Shown piece after piece: positions 8,354 through 16,285 of a DNA stretch of 64,000 bases. The notes beneath the pieces were generated by a model, which worked only from the letters and a program-made list of their open reading frames with translations, was not told the origin of the DNA and searched no databases. Position 1 is the stretch's first letter; each line of letters begins with the position of its first letter. The stretch covers positions 62,001 to 126,000 of the forward strand of contig JAGVMP010000012.1 in the NCBI GenBank assembly GCA_020053735.1, read 5' to 3'. Source of the stretch: Pseudomonadota bacterium (GTDB lineage Bacteria; Pseudomonadota; Gammaproteobacteria; Burkholderiales; Methylophilaceae). A program made the position numbers and the translations under genes.

Positions 8354-9733
8354 TTGGCAAAAGCAAAAACTATCTATAGCTGCACTGAATGTGGCGCTAG
8401 CGAACCAAAATGGCAAGGCCAATGCCCTGCATGCTTGGCTTGGAACACGCTAGTAGAAAGCATTGAAGAATCTGGCACTTCAACCAACCGTTACGCCAAT
8501 AAATTCGAGGGGTTAGCCGCTTCCAGCCAATTACAAAAATTAAGTAGTATCAAAGCCGCTGATATTGAAAGAACGCCAACAGGCATTAGCGAATTTGATC
8601 GCGTGTTAGGCGGTGGCTTGGTAGAAGGCGGGGTAGTGCTGATTGGTGGCGACCCTGGCATTGGTAAATCTACCTTACTTTTACAGGTACTATGCCATTT
8701 AGGTAAATCTAGCCAGGCTATTTATGTGAGCGGGGAAGAGTCACCACAGCAAATCGCCATGCGTGCCAAGCGCTTGGGCTTGGATGCTAGCCAGGTTGAA
8801 TTGCTAGCTGAAATCAACCTGGAAAAAATTCTTGCTACGCTGCAAACGCATAAACCTAACATTGCAGTGATTGATTCGATTCAAACCGTCTATTCTGAAG
8901 CGTTGCAATCCGCACCTGGTTCGGTGGCGCAAGTGCGCGAATGCTCTGCGCAACTGACACGATTGGCTAAGCAACTTGGTGTTACAGTGATTCTGGTCGG
9001 GCATGTGACCAAAGAAGGTTCGCTAGCAGGGCCAAGGGTTTTAGAGCATATTGTAGACACGGTTTTATATTTTGAAGGTGATCAAAACTCTTCATTTAGG
9101 TTAATTCGTGCTTTTAAAAACCGTTTTGGCGCCGTTAACGAGCTGGGCGTATTCGCCATGACAGAACATGGGTTGCGCGAAGTATCTAACCCGTCCGCCT
9201 TGTTTTTATCGCACCACGAAGGCCAAGTTGCAGGTAGTTGCATCACAGTCACGATGGAAGGTACACGCCCGCTGTTAATCGAAATTCAGGCACTAGTAGA
9301 TGAAAGTCACGCGCCCAGCCCAAAACGCTTAGCGACTGGACTTGAACAAAACCGTTTGGCTATGCTGTTAGCAGTGCTAAATCGCCATGCGGGTATTCCA
9401 TGTTTTGACCAAGATGTATTTATAAACGCAGTCGGTGGCGTAAAAATCTCTGAGCCAGCAGTGGATTTGGCAGTCATATTATCTATTGTTTCTTCTTTAA
9501 AAAACAAGCCACTAGATTCTAAACTTATTGTGTTTGGTGAAGTTGGGCTTGCGGGAGAAGTACGCCCTGTGCAAGGCGGACAAATACGCTTAAAAGAGGC
9601 GGCAAAGCTAGGGTTTACCAAGGCCATTGTGCCAAAAGCGAATGCACCTAAATCTAACTCACCCCAATCCAAAATCGCAGGCTTAGAAGTGATTGCGGTA
9701 GAGCGTTTAGAACAAGCACTTAGGCAACTGTAA
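8354..9733 (+). CDS. radA: DNA repair protein RadA
   Basis: RecA-like helicase that promotes branch migration in recombination, 459 aa. Four-Cys zinc finger CTECGASEPKWQGQCPAC at about 10-27, Walker A GGDPGIGKSTLL at about 94-105, the RadA-specific KNRFGAVNELGVF, and a Lon-protease-like C-terminal domain (KISEPAVDLAVILSI, GEVGLAGEVRPV). The start chosen is TTG at 8354, since it gives the conserved MAKAKTIYSC N-terminus. Confidence 0.97.
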   Translation: MAKAKTIYSCTECGASEPKWQGQCPACLAWNTLVESIEESGTSTNRYANKFEGLAASSQLQKLSSIKAADIERTPTGISEFDRVLGGGLVEGGVVLIGGDPGIGKSTLLLQVLCHLGKSSQAIYVSGEESPQQIAMRAKRLGLDASQVELLAEINLEKILATLQTHKPNIAVIDSIQTVYSEALQSAPGSVAQVRECSAQLTRLAKQLGVTVILVGHVTKEGSLAGPRVLEHIVDTVLYFEGDQNSSFRLIRAFKNRFGAVNELGVFAMTEHGLREVSNPSALFLSHHEGQVAGSCITVTMEGTRPLLIEIQALVDESHAPSPKRLATGLEQNRLAMLLAVLNRHAGIPCFDQDVFINAVGGVKISEPAVDLAVILSIVSSLKNKPLDSKLIVFGEVGLAGEVRPVQGGQIRLKEAAKLGFTKAIVPKANAPKSNSPQSKIAGLEVIAVERLEQALRQL

Positions 9734-9739
9734 AAATTC

Positions 9740-9768
9740 AGCCTAAGCTGTGCTAGTTAGGCTATTGT
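9740..9768 (+). terminator. weak hairpin after radA
   Basis: AGCCTAA (9740-9746) pairs with TTAGGCT (9757-9763), followed by ATTGTTT. It is a short terminator-like hairpin after the radA stop. Confidence 0.45.
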
Positions 9769-9829
9769 TTAACGATTAAGATTAATATATATTTCTTAGA
9801 GAATTTTTAGCTTTTATTAAAGGTCATGT

Positions 9830-10717
9830 ATGTTTCATCAAGCAACACTTCCGATTACCATGGAAGACGGCGTTTATCTGAACGCAAAAGAGGCAAAACA
9901 GTTTGGGGAAAATTTAAGTGGGGGCTATTGCTTTGCAGAGCCATTTCCACACATTGTGATTGATAATTTTTTACCTGAAGCGCTTATTAATAAAATCATC
10001 GATAACTTTCCTACTGAAGGATTACAGGGTGATGTGGTGTTTAATGGCGGATATGCAGGCTTGCACAAGAGGCAAATAATGCCTGCGGACTGCAACGGCT
10101 TTATTCGTGAGGTATTTGGTTTCTTTAACTCGCATGCGATTGTTGAATTCTTACAGTCGCTCACTACTATTCCATCGCTAATTCCTGACCCTTATTTTGT
10201 TGGGGGTGGCTTTCATGAAACAACGGTAGGCGGAAAACTTGGCATACACGCAGATTTCAGAATCAATGATACCTTGCATTTAAATCGTCGTCTCAATGTG
10301 ATTATTTATCTTAACAAAGACTGGAAAGATGAATATGGTGGCCATCTAGAGCTTTGGGATAAAAAAATGCAGGGTAAAGTGCATACCATCGCTCCAGTGT
10401 ATAACCGCTGTGTCATTTTTAATACGGATGCCGATAGTTTCCATGGACACCCTGACCCACTGACTTGTCCTGAAAATGTTAAAAGAAGATCACTGGCGCT
10501 GTATTATTACACGGCTTCAAAGCGTATCTATGAAGACACCGTAGCACATTCAACCATGTATAAAGCGCGTCCTGACGACGATGCTGCAACTAGAAAAGAA
10601 GTGCGCGAGATGGTATTTGATAATTATTTGAGAGACTTAACCCCGCCTATATTTTATCGAATATTCAGAAGGGTTAAGGATAAGTTTAGAAGAGAAAAAA
10701 GTAAGATAAGTTATTAA
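9830..10717 (+). CDS. 2OG-Fe(II) oxygenase
   Basis: 2-oxoglutarate and iron dependent dioxygenase of the prolyl-4-hydroxylase-like type, 295 aa. The double-stranded beta-helix core shows the HxD pair in GIHADF (His140, Asp142), LNVIIYLNKDW, the distal His in ADSFHGHPDPL (His205 or His207) and the 2OG-binding Arg in RRSLALYYYT. Related proteins occur near polysaccharide or modification genes, but here it stands alone between radA and the convergent hpnE. Substrate is unknown. No signal peptide is seen, so it is probably cytoplasmic. Confidence 0.85.
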   Translation: MFHQATLPITMEDGVYLNAKEAKQFGENLSGGYCFAEPFPHIVIDNFLPEALINKIIDNFPTEGLQGDVVFNGGYAGLHKRQIMPADCNGFIREVFGFFNSHAIVEFLQSLTTIPSLIPDPYFVGGGFHETTVGGKLGIHADFRINDTLHLNRRLNVIIYLNKDWKDEYGGHLELWDKKMQGKVHTIAPVYNRCVIFNTDADSFHGHPDPLTCPENVKRRSLALYYYTASKRIYEDTVAHSTMYKARPDDDAATRKEVREMVFDNYLRDLTPPIFYRIFRRVKDKFRREKSKISY

Positions 10718-10744
10718 TTGCAAATCTTTTATTCATATATTACT

Positions 10745-12073
10745 TTACGTATTACATACCAACTCAGCACAAGCTAGCCCGCTACGTACTGCACCTTCTA
10801 TAGTAGCAGGGTAGTCTGCATAAGTATAATCGCCAGCCAAGTATAGCCCCGCATAAGAGGTTAAGTTAGCGGGTCGCGGCAAATTTACGTCACAGGAAAA
10901 GGTCGCGCGCTTCTCCGCAATTACTTTGTGCCATAGCGGTTTAATCAGTTGCGGAAAAGCATCGCGTAGCTCTTGCGCCACCCGCAATGCCAGCGTATCT
11001 TGTGTGTATTGTTGATGTTTACCCTCTGCACTAATAATCACCGCCATAAGACCGCTTTGGCCGCATAATATGCCACGATCAAACACCCACTGACTTACCC
11101 CACCGACCATGCCCAGCATAGGTTTTGGCAGTGTGATGTCGCGTTCATACTGCAAATAAATCGTGTAGATGGGTTGATAATCATAACGATCGGTTTGTTG
11201 TGCGGCAAATTCCAGCTTGGGTAGTTCGGTAATGACATTCCTTAGCCGTACTGGCGAAATGGCAACAATGACATGACTCGCTTTAAATTGTGCCTCTTTG
11301 GTGTACACAACGTAGCCATTTTTGTCTGTTTTGATACTTTTGACGCGCTGATTAAGTACTATTTTTGCACCGTGTTTTTTGAGATAACTTTCAATCGGCT
11401 GCGAAAATAGCTGCGATAAATCCTGCTTCGGCAGCAAAAAATCGCTATTCTGCTTGCTGCTAAATGTGTCTTTTAGCACATTTAAAAATATTTTGCTGCT
11501 GGCCAGGTTAATTGGCGTGTTAAGTGCGGCGAGACATAATGGTTCCCACAACAGCTTAACCACGTTGCTAGATTGTTGATTCTGTTGTAAGAAATCAGCA
11601 AGTGGGCTATCTATAGCAAGCTGGTATTCACTGTTTTTTAGGTGCAACATAAACCGAACAACTGCGATGCGTTCACGCCAACTCAGACCTTGGCAGCTTA
11701 AGAATCCAAATAGTTGGTTTAAGGGTGCAGGTAAATAACTAGGTATATTCAGTTTAAATACGGTTTTATTGCCATCGCGCTGTGCTAAATTTTGTATTTC
11801 TAGACTTAACGGTATGCGCATAAAGGCATCATGCGCATTAATGCCAACTTGCTCGAGTAGTTTTAAAGTTTCATGATAAGCCCCCAGCATAATATGCTGG
11901 CCGTTGTCTAGTTGTACGACTTGGCTGTTAAATTCAATGGCGACGCTACGTGCACGACCACCTAATTGACCAGCGGCTTCTAGCAGTATCACTTTGATAC
12001 CTCTGGAAGCCAATGTGGATGCGGCTGCCAGGCCTGCCATTCCCGCTCCAATAATAATCACGTGTTTAGCCAT
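10745..12073 (-). CDS. hpnE: hydroxysqualene dehydroxylase (squalene-associated FAD desaturase)
   Basis: FAD-dependent amine-oxidase-fold enzyme of 442 aa that converts hydroxysqualene to squalene. The N-terminal dinucleotide motif is IIGAGMAGLAAASTLASRG with LLEAAGQLGGRARS. The C-terminal FAD motif is YLAGDYTYADYPATIEGAVRSG. It is last in hpnC-hpnD-hpnE, the three-enzyme route from two farnesyl diphosphates to squalene. Only 7 bp separate it from hpnD. Confidence 0.93.
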   Translation of the reverse strand: MAKHVIIIGAGMAGLAAASTLASRGIKVILLEAAGQLGGRARSVAIEFNSQVVQLDNGQHIMLGAYHETLKLLEQVGINAHDAFMRIPLSLEIQNLAQRDGNKTVFKLNIPSYLPAPLNQLFGFLSCQGLSWRERIAVVRFMLHLKNSEYQLAIDSPLADFLQQNQQSSNVVKLLWEPLCLAALNTPINLASSKIFLNVLKDTFSSKQNSDFLLPKQDLSQLFSQPIESYLKKHGAKIVLNQRVKSIKTDKNGYVVYTKEAQFKASHVIVAISPVRLRNVITELPKLEFAAQQTDRYDYQPIYTIYLQYERDITLPKPMLGMVGGVSQWVFDRGILCGQSGLMAVIISAEGKHQQYTQDTLALRVAQELRDAFPQLIKPLWHKVIAEKRATFSCDVNLPRPANLTSYAGLYLAGDYTYADYPATIEGAVRSGLACAELVCNT

Positions 12074-12080
12074 GTTTTAT

Positions 12081-12920
12081 CTATGTATATTTGAAATAAG
12101 TTCTTGCTGCCAACATGAACTTGCGTAAAGCTGGCAGAGAGGTTCTACTATTGAGCACCTTCTCAGCGCTATCGGCTTTAATTTCACGCAATAGGGTGCG
12201 ATAAATCGCCGCCATCATCAGGCCAGTACGTTGCTGTTTTGCATCTTCAGCGGGCAGTTCGTGCAAAGCCTTGTCGTAATAACTTTCTGCACGCTCAATT
12301 TGAAACTCAATGAGTTCTTTTACCGCAGGTGTTTCGCGGCTTTGCAAAATGTCATCTTCGCTCACTTTCGCCTTACGAAGTTCGTCTAGGGGCAAGTAAA
12401 TACGGCCTCTACGCGCATCTTCGCCCACATCACGAATAATATTAGTGAGTTGAAACGCCATGCCTAAGTCATGTGCATATTTAAGCGTTTTACGATTTTT
12501 AAACCCGAAAATGCTGGCAGATAGCAGGCCAACCACACTCGCCACGCGGTAACAATATAATTGCAACTGCTTAAAATCTTCGTAGCGATTGAATTTTAAA
12601 TCCATTTCCATACCATCAATAATCTCTAAAAAGTGCTCTTGAGCGAGATTAAACTGCTGCACAAACGGCTGTAAAGCTTTAGTAATAGGGTGTTGTGGGG
12701 TGTCGGCGTATAAATTATACACTTCACTTTTCCACCAATTTAGCTTAGCCTGAGCCACGCTGTAATCGGTGCATTCATCTACCACATCGTCCACTTCGCG
12801 GCAGAATGCGTAGAGTGCGGTCATGGCATTGCGCTGAGTTTTTGGTAAAAAAATAAAGCTCACAGTAAAACTGGAGCCACTTTGTGCAGCTTTTTGTTTG
12901 CAGTACTCTAATGGCGTCAT
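12081..12920 (-). CDS. hpnD: presqualene diphosphate synthase
   Basis: Squalene/phytoene-synthase-fold prenyltransferase, 279 aa, which condenses two farnesyl diphosphates into presqualene diphosphate. Asp-rich motifs are FCREVDDVVDE (about 40-50) and LTNIIRDVGEDARRGRIYLP (about 157-176). It lies between hpnC and hpnE. Phytoene synthase is the alternative from fold alone; the neighbouring hpnC and hpnE favour HpnD. Confidence 0.93.
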   Translation of the reverse strand: MTPLEYCKQKAAQSGSSFTVSFIFLPKTQRNAMTALYAFCREVDDVVDECTDYSVAQAKLNWWKSEVYNLYADTPQHPITKALQPFVQQFNLAQEHFLEIIDGMEMDLKFNRYEDFKQLQLYCYRVASVVGLLSASIFGFKNRKTLKYAHDLGMAFQLTNIIRDVGEDARRGRIYLPLDELRKAKVSEDDILQSRETPAVKELIEFQIERAESYYDKALHELPAEDAKQQRTGLMMAAIYRTLLREIKADSAEKVLNSRTSLPALRKFMLAARTYFKYT

Positions 12921-12945
12921 GAACCCAGTGCCGTCATTTAAAAAT

Positions 12946-13890
12946 TTATCGCAACAGTGCGTTAAGTAAGATCACTGGCCAATCCCAAGTTTGCAACGTT
13001 GGACGGTGTTTAAATACGTCGCCGCGCACGTTTTTAAGCTTATAAATGACGCGCTCTCCACCAGCAATGATCATGCGCATTTCAAGCCCCATACGGCCTG
13101 GCAAAATATGCGCTAACGGCTTACCTTCTTTTAACAGGGCTTCTGCGCGCTCTATATTAAACAGCATGAAACTCTCCCAATGCCTATTCACATGCTGGCT
13201 GGCAATTTGGGCTTCTGTCACGCTATAGGCTTTCATTTCATCTTGGCACAAATAGATGCGACTTTTATGAAACTCGTTTTCAAAATCAATCGCAACATCT
13301 TGATAAAAATTGATAAGCTGTAACGCAGTGCAAATTTTATTGGAGTAGATTAAATTTTCAGGCGTGGCTTTGTCAAACAAGTGTAGTAACAAGGTGCCAA
13401 TTGGGTTGGCCGAGCGACGACAGTAATCCAACACTTCATAAAAATTAGCGTAGCGCTCTTTAGTGACGTCCTGGCCAAATGCATCCAGCAGATCATAAAA
13501 TGGCTCAAGCGGCAGATTGTACTTGCGAATAGTAGCGCTAAGCTCGTTAAAAAATGGCGATTTTGTTTTGCCATTATCACGAATTAAATCAAGCTCTAAC
13601 TTAAAGCCATGCAATTTTGCTAAACGCCAAGCTGGCTTGTGATGGCCTTCGTCAGCAAAATCATCCGCTTGTCGTGCAAAGGTGTAGATAAGTGCTATGG
13701 GGTCGCGCAAATGCTTAGGCAACACAAATGAAGCCACGGGGAAATTTTCGTAATGCTGCTGAGTTAAGCTAAGACTATCGTCCAGACTTAAATCAAGCGC
13801 ACTTTTGCTGCCAATTTTGCTATTGGTCACATTAAAAATGTCGGAATCAATCGCCATAATTGCAAGTATGACATAAAACAGTGTCGACAT
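12946..13890 (-). CDS. hpnC: squalene synthase HpnC (hydroxysqualene synthase)
   Basis: Second squalene/phytoene-synthase paralogue, 314 aa, that converts presqualene diphosphate to hydroxysqualene. Motifs are HYENFPVASFVLPKHLRDPI, FARQADDFADEGH and LINFYQDVAIDFENEFHKSR. The family normally begins shortly before HYENFPVAS, so the true start may be the second ATG near 13857; neither candidate has a clear Shine-Dalgarno sequence. First gene of hpnCDE. No squalene-hopene cyclase gene is in the window. Confidence 0.9.
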   Translation of the reverse strand: MSTLFYVILAIMAIDSDIFNVTNSKIGSKSALDLSLDDSLSLTQQHYENFPVASFVLPKHLRDPIALIYTFARQADDFADEGHHKPAWRLAKLHGFKLELDLIRDNGKTKSPFFNELSATIRKYNLPLEPFYDLLDAFGQDVTKERYANFYEVLDYCRRSANPIGTLLLHLFDKATPENLIYSNKICTALQLINFYQDVAIDFENEFHKSRIYLCQDEMKAYSVTEAQIASQHVNRHWESFMLFNIERAEALLKEGKPLAHILPGRMGLEMRMIIAGGERVIYKLKNVRGDVFKHRPTLQTWDWPVILLNALLR

Positions 13891-14019
13891 ATAACTAGCA
13901 CGCTATAAAACCAGTGCGGCATAAATATGCAAACCCTAAGGCAAAAGCCGCCTGCATGCGCTACAATAAGCTAAATGTATAGCCAATAATGGCTAGGAAT
14001 TCATCATGTTAGGTAGACT

Positions 14020-14769
14020 ATGTTAGGTATCATAGGGGGCACTGGCCTTACTCAATTACGTTGCTTGCAAATAAGCCGGCGAGAAATTGCTCGCACACCT
14101 TATGGTGAGGCTTCTCATCCACTTATTTTTGGCAATTTAGCAGGCGTAGAAGTGGTTTTTTTGGCGCGACATGGCGCAGGACATACAATTCCGCCACATG
14201 CAGTAAACTATCGCGCTAACATGTGGGCTTTGCACGCAGCAGGGGCGCGAAGTGTGTTGGCTATTGCTACGGTTGGCGGCATTGATGGTCAACTCAATGC
14301 AGGCGATGTTGTACTGCCAAATCAGTTGATTGACTATACGCATGGTCGCAATAATACTTATCACGATGGTATTGAGCTGCCGGTTAAGCATATAGACTTT
14401 ACCGAGCCGTATTCGAGCCAATTGAGGCAAGCTTGCAAGCTTGCTGCGGCCAACATTAAGCAACCTTTGGTAGAAACAGGCGTCTATGCCTGTGTGCAAG
14501 GCCCGCGGCTAGAAACCGCAGCAGAAATTAACAAGCTAGAGCGTGATGGAGCCACAATTGTCGGGATGACAGGCATGCCTGAAGCGGTGTTGGCGCGTGA
14601 GTTAGATATGCATTATGCCGCACTATGCCCAGTGGTGAATCATGCGGCTGGACGAGGTGATAGCAGCAAGGGGATTAACTTTGCAGAGATTAGTGCGAAT
14701 TTAGCACGCACCATGCAAAGCGTGTGTGGATTAATAGAGGAGATTGCGCGTGTAAACGCACAAACTTAA
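14020..14769 (+). CDS. mtnP: S-methyl-5'-thioinosine phosphorylase (MTAP family)
   Basis: Purine nucleoside phosphorylase of the MTAP/PNP family, 249 aa. LGIIGGTGLTQL, FLARHGAGHTIPPHAVNYRA, VYACVQGPRLETAAEI and GMTGMPEAVLARELD are all visible. From memory it resembles the Pseudomonas methylthioinosine phosphorylase (HIDF and LIDYTxGR region) more than classical adenosine-specific MTAP, so it may act in methylthioadenosine salvage after deamination. The start follows a tandem ATGTTAGGTA; the upstream ATG at 14006 leads to a stop within seven codons. def follows after 13 bp. Confidence 0.9.
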   Translation: MLGIIGGTGLTQLRCLQISRREIARTPYGEASHPLIFGNLAGVEVVFLARHGAGHTIPPHAVNYRANMWALHAAGARSVLAIATVGGIDGQLNAGDVVLPNQLIDYTHGRNNTYHDGIELPVKHIDFTEPYSSQLRQACKLAAANIKQPLVETGVYACVQGPRLETAAEINKLERDGATIVGMTGMPEAVLARELDMHYAALCPVVNHAAGRGDSSKGINFAEISANLARTMQSVCGLIEEIARVNAQT

Positions 14770-14782
14770 CTAGGCTAAAAAC

Positions 14783-15316
14783 ATGGCAATTAAAACCGTA
14801 TTACGCATGGGTGAGCCACTGTTATTACAACAGGCACAGCCTGTTACCGCCTTTAACACCCCAGAATTACATGCACTCATTGAAGATATGCAAGATACCA
14901 TGCAAGCCATGGATGGCGCCGGCATTGCAGCCCCGCAAATTGGCGTGAGCTTGCAAGTGGTGATTTTTGGCGTTGGGGCGAATCCCCGCTACCCAGATGC
15001 CGAGCTAGTACCTTATACGGTACTAATTAACCCAACTTTAAACTTTATCGGTGACGAAATAGAAGAGGACTGGGAAGGTTGTTTATCAGTGCCAGGTATG
15101 CGCGGCGTGGTGCCGCGTTATACGCGTCTGCATTACACAGGCTTTGATCAGTTCGGCAATAGCATCGATAGGTTGGTGAGTGGCTTTCATGCCCGCGTCG
15201 TACAGCATGAGTGCGACCATTTGCAAGGTATTCTATACCCGATGCGTATCACCGATTTGAGTCAATTTGGCTTCACCGACGTGCTGTTTGCAGGGCAAAA
15301 TATTGTTGATGACTAG
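14783..15316 (+). CDS. def: peptide deformylase
   Basis: Metalloenzyme removing formyl from the initiator methionine, 177 aa. All three motifs are present: GAGIAAPQIGV, EGCLSVPG with the metal-binding Cys, and QHECDHLQG with the HExxH-like His ligands. It is separated from mtnP by 13 bp and probably cotranscribed. The protein lacks the usual def-fmt neighbourhood, so another deformylase gene may exist elsewhere. Confidence 0.96.
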   Translation: MAIKTVLRMGEPLLLQQAQPVTAFNTPELHALIEDMQDTMQAMDGAGIAAPQIGVSLQVVIFGVGANPRYPDAELVPYTVLINPTLNFIGDEIEEDWEGCLSVPGMRGVVPRYTRLHYTGFDQFGNSIDRLVSGFHARVVQHECDHLQGILYPMRITDLSQFGFTDVLFAGQNIVDD

Positions 15317-15340
15317 ATGTTCAAGCCCAATATTTTTGGG

Positions 15341-15346
15341 TATAAT
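15341..15346 (+). promoter_or_regulatory. -10 box of the tRNA-Ser gene
   Basis: TATAAT at 15341-15346 is followed by the GC-rich discriminator GCGCGC and lies 25 bp before the tRNA, the usual layout of stringently controlled tRNA promoters. The -35 is weak. Confidence 0.65.
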
Positions 15347-15370
15347 GCGCGCTTCGTTTCAAAAGTAATA

Positions 15371-15460
15371 GGAAGAGTGGCAGAGCGGTTTAATGCTACA
15401 GTCTTGAAAACTGTCGTGGGTGCGAGCCCACCGTGAGTTCGAATCTCACCTCTTCCGCCA
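15371..15460 (+). tRNA. tRNA-Ser (UGA anticodon)
   Basis: A 90-nt class II tRNA with encoded CCA. Acceptor stem GGAAGAG pairs with CTCTTCC. The anticodon loop CTTGAAA gives anticodon TGA (Ser, UCA codons). A long variable arm (TCGTGGGTGCGAGCCCACCG) and the T-loop GTTCGAATC are present. Confidence 0.97.
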
Positions 15461-15483
15461 AATTTTAAGTATGCAATTTTCAG

Positions 15484-15515
15484 TGCCGCTTCATAGCAAG
15501 CGGCATTTTATTTTT
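15484..15515 (+). terminator. terminator after tRNA-Ser
   Basis: Perfect stem TGCCGCTT (15484-15491) / AAGCGGCA (15498-15505) followed by a long T-rich tract. Confidence 0.85.
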
Positions 15516-15548
15516 ATTTTTATTTTTAATGATTTTAAAGGAATTCTC

Positions 15549-15824
15549 ATGAGCCAAATTCAAATTGATCACAATCCAACCCCAGAAAAATTGAAAGAAC
15601 TCGGCGTTTCTAGCTGGTCAATTTGGGATTGCGCACCGTCTAAATTTCCACTTGATTTCAGCATGACAGAGAGCGCCTATGTACTTGAAGGTGAGTTTAC
15701 AGTAACACCACAAGGTGGCGAAAAAGTGACTATTAAAGCGGGTGATTTTGTGGTGTTTCCTAAAGGTATGAAATCACAATGGGAAGTGATTAAACAACTG
15801 AAAAAACACTACAAACATTCATAA
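15549..15824 (+). CDS. small cupin protein, copy 1
   Basis: Single-domain cupin of 91 aa (DUF861, EutQ-like). ATG at 15549 is chosen since AAAGGAATTCTC lies just before it; an upstream in-frame extension would run through the tRNA and its terminator. Motifs SWSIWDCAPSKFPLDF, AYVLEGEFTVTPQGG and IKAGDFVVFPKGM are the family core. Members often bind a metal or a small carbon compound; the function is not established. A second, similar gene lies 90 bp downstream, so the pair arose by tandem duplication. Confidence 0.85.
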   Translation: MSQIQIDHNPTPEKLKELGVSSWSIWDCAPSKFPLDFSMTESAYVLEGEFTVTPQGGEKVTIKAGDFVVFPKGMKSQWEVIKQLKKHYKHS

Positions 15825-15872
15825 TCTTTAGCCCACATAGGTAATTGCATTTTTATGCAGTAAGCATACAAT

Positions 15873-15898
15873 AAGCCTCCGTATGGGAGGTTTGTTGT
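15873..15898 (+). terminator. terminator between the two cupin genes
   Basis: Stem AAGCCTCC / GGAGGTTT with a GTATGG-type loop, then TGTTGTTTT. The downstream gene therefore probably has partial readthrough or its own promoter. Confidence 0.65.
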
Positions 15899-15914
15899 TT
15901 TAAGGAGCATTAAA

Positions 15915-16199
15915 ATGAATAACATTTTAAATGTGACTGTAGAAAAACCCGATGCCAGTAAACTTGCAGCGCTAGGTGTAAACAGCTGGCCGACTTGGTC
16001 TAAAGAAGTGTCTAAATTTCCGTGGAGTTATAATTCGCAAGAAGTCGCCTATATTTTAGAGGGTGAAGTGACTATAACGCCAAAAAATGGTGGTGCGCCA
16101 GTAACTTTTGGCGAGGGTGATTTAGTGACATTTCCTGCAGGTTTATCTTGCTTGTGGGAAGTGAAAAAACCACTACGTAAGCATTATCACTTTGATTAA
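15915..16199 (+). CDS. small cupin protein, copy 2
   Basis: Cupin of 94 aa, paralogue of the gene just upstream. It shares LAALGVNSWPTWSKEVSKFP, AYILEGEVTITPKNGG, GEGDLVTFPAGLSCLWEVKK and a basic C-terminus ending KHYHFD. AAGGAG lies about 7 bp before the ATG. The two copies differ enough at DNA level that the duplication is old. Ligand and role are unknown. It converges with glnD across a palindromic repeat. Confidence 0.85.
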   Translation: MNNILNVTVEKPDASKLAALGVNSWPTWSKEVSKFPWSYNSQEVAYILEGEVTITPKNGGAPVTFGEGDLVTFPAGLSCLWEVKKPLRKHYHFD

Positions 16200-16222
16200 G
16201 GCTAGATGAGTATTTTTGCAGG

Positions 16223-16260
16223 TGCTCTGAAAGTCAATATCTAAGGGACTCGCAGAGCAT
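16223..16260. repeat. dispersed palindromic repeat, copy B
   Basis: Diverged 38 bp copy (TGCTCTGAAAGTCAATATC to CGCAGAGCAT) between the convergent cupin 2 and glnD genes, flanked by T-rich tracts. It could terminate both transcripts. Confidence 0.75.
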
Positions 16261-16285
16261 ATTTTTAGGCCACGTGTTTTATTAG

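Noticed and set aside
15420-15548. Longer start for cupin 1
   Set aside because: It would run through tRNA-Ser and its terminator; ATG 15549 has a good Shine-Dalgarno sequence and matches copy 2.
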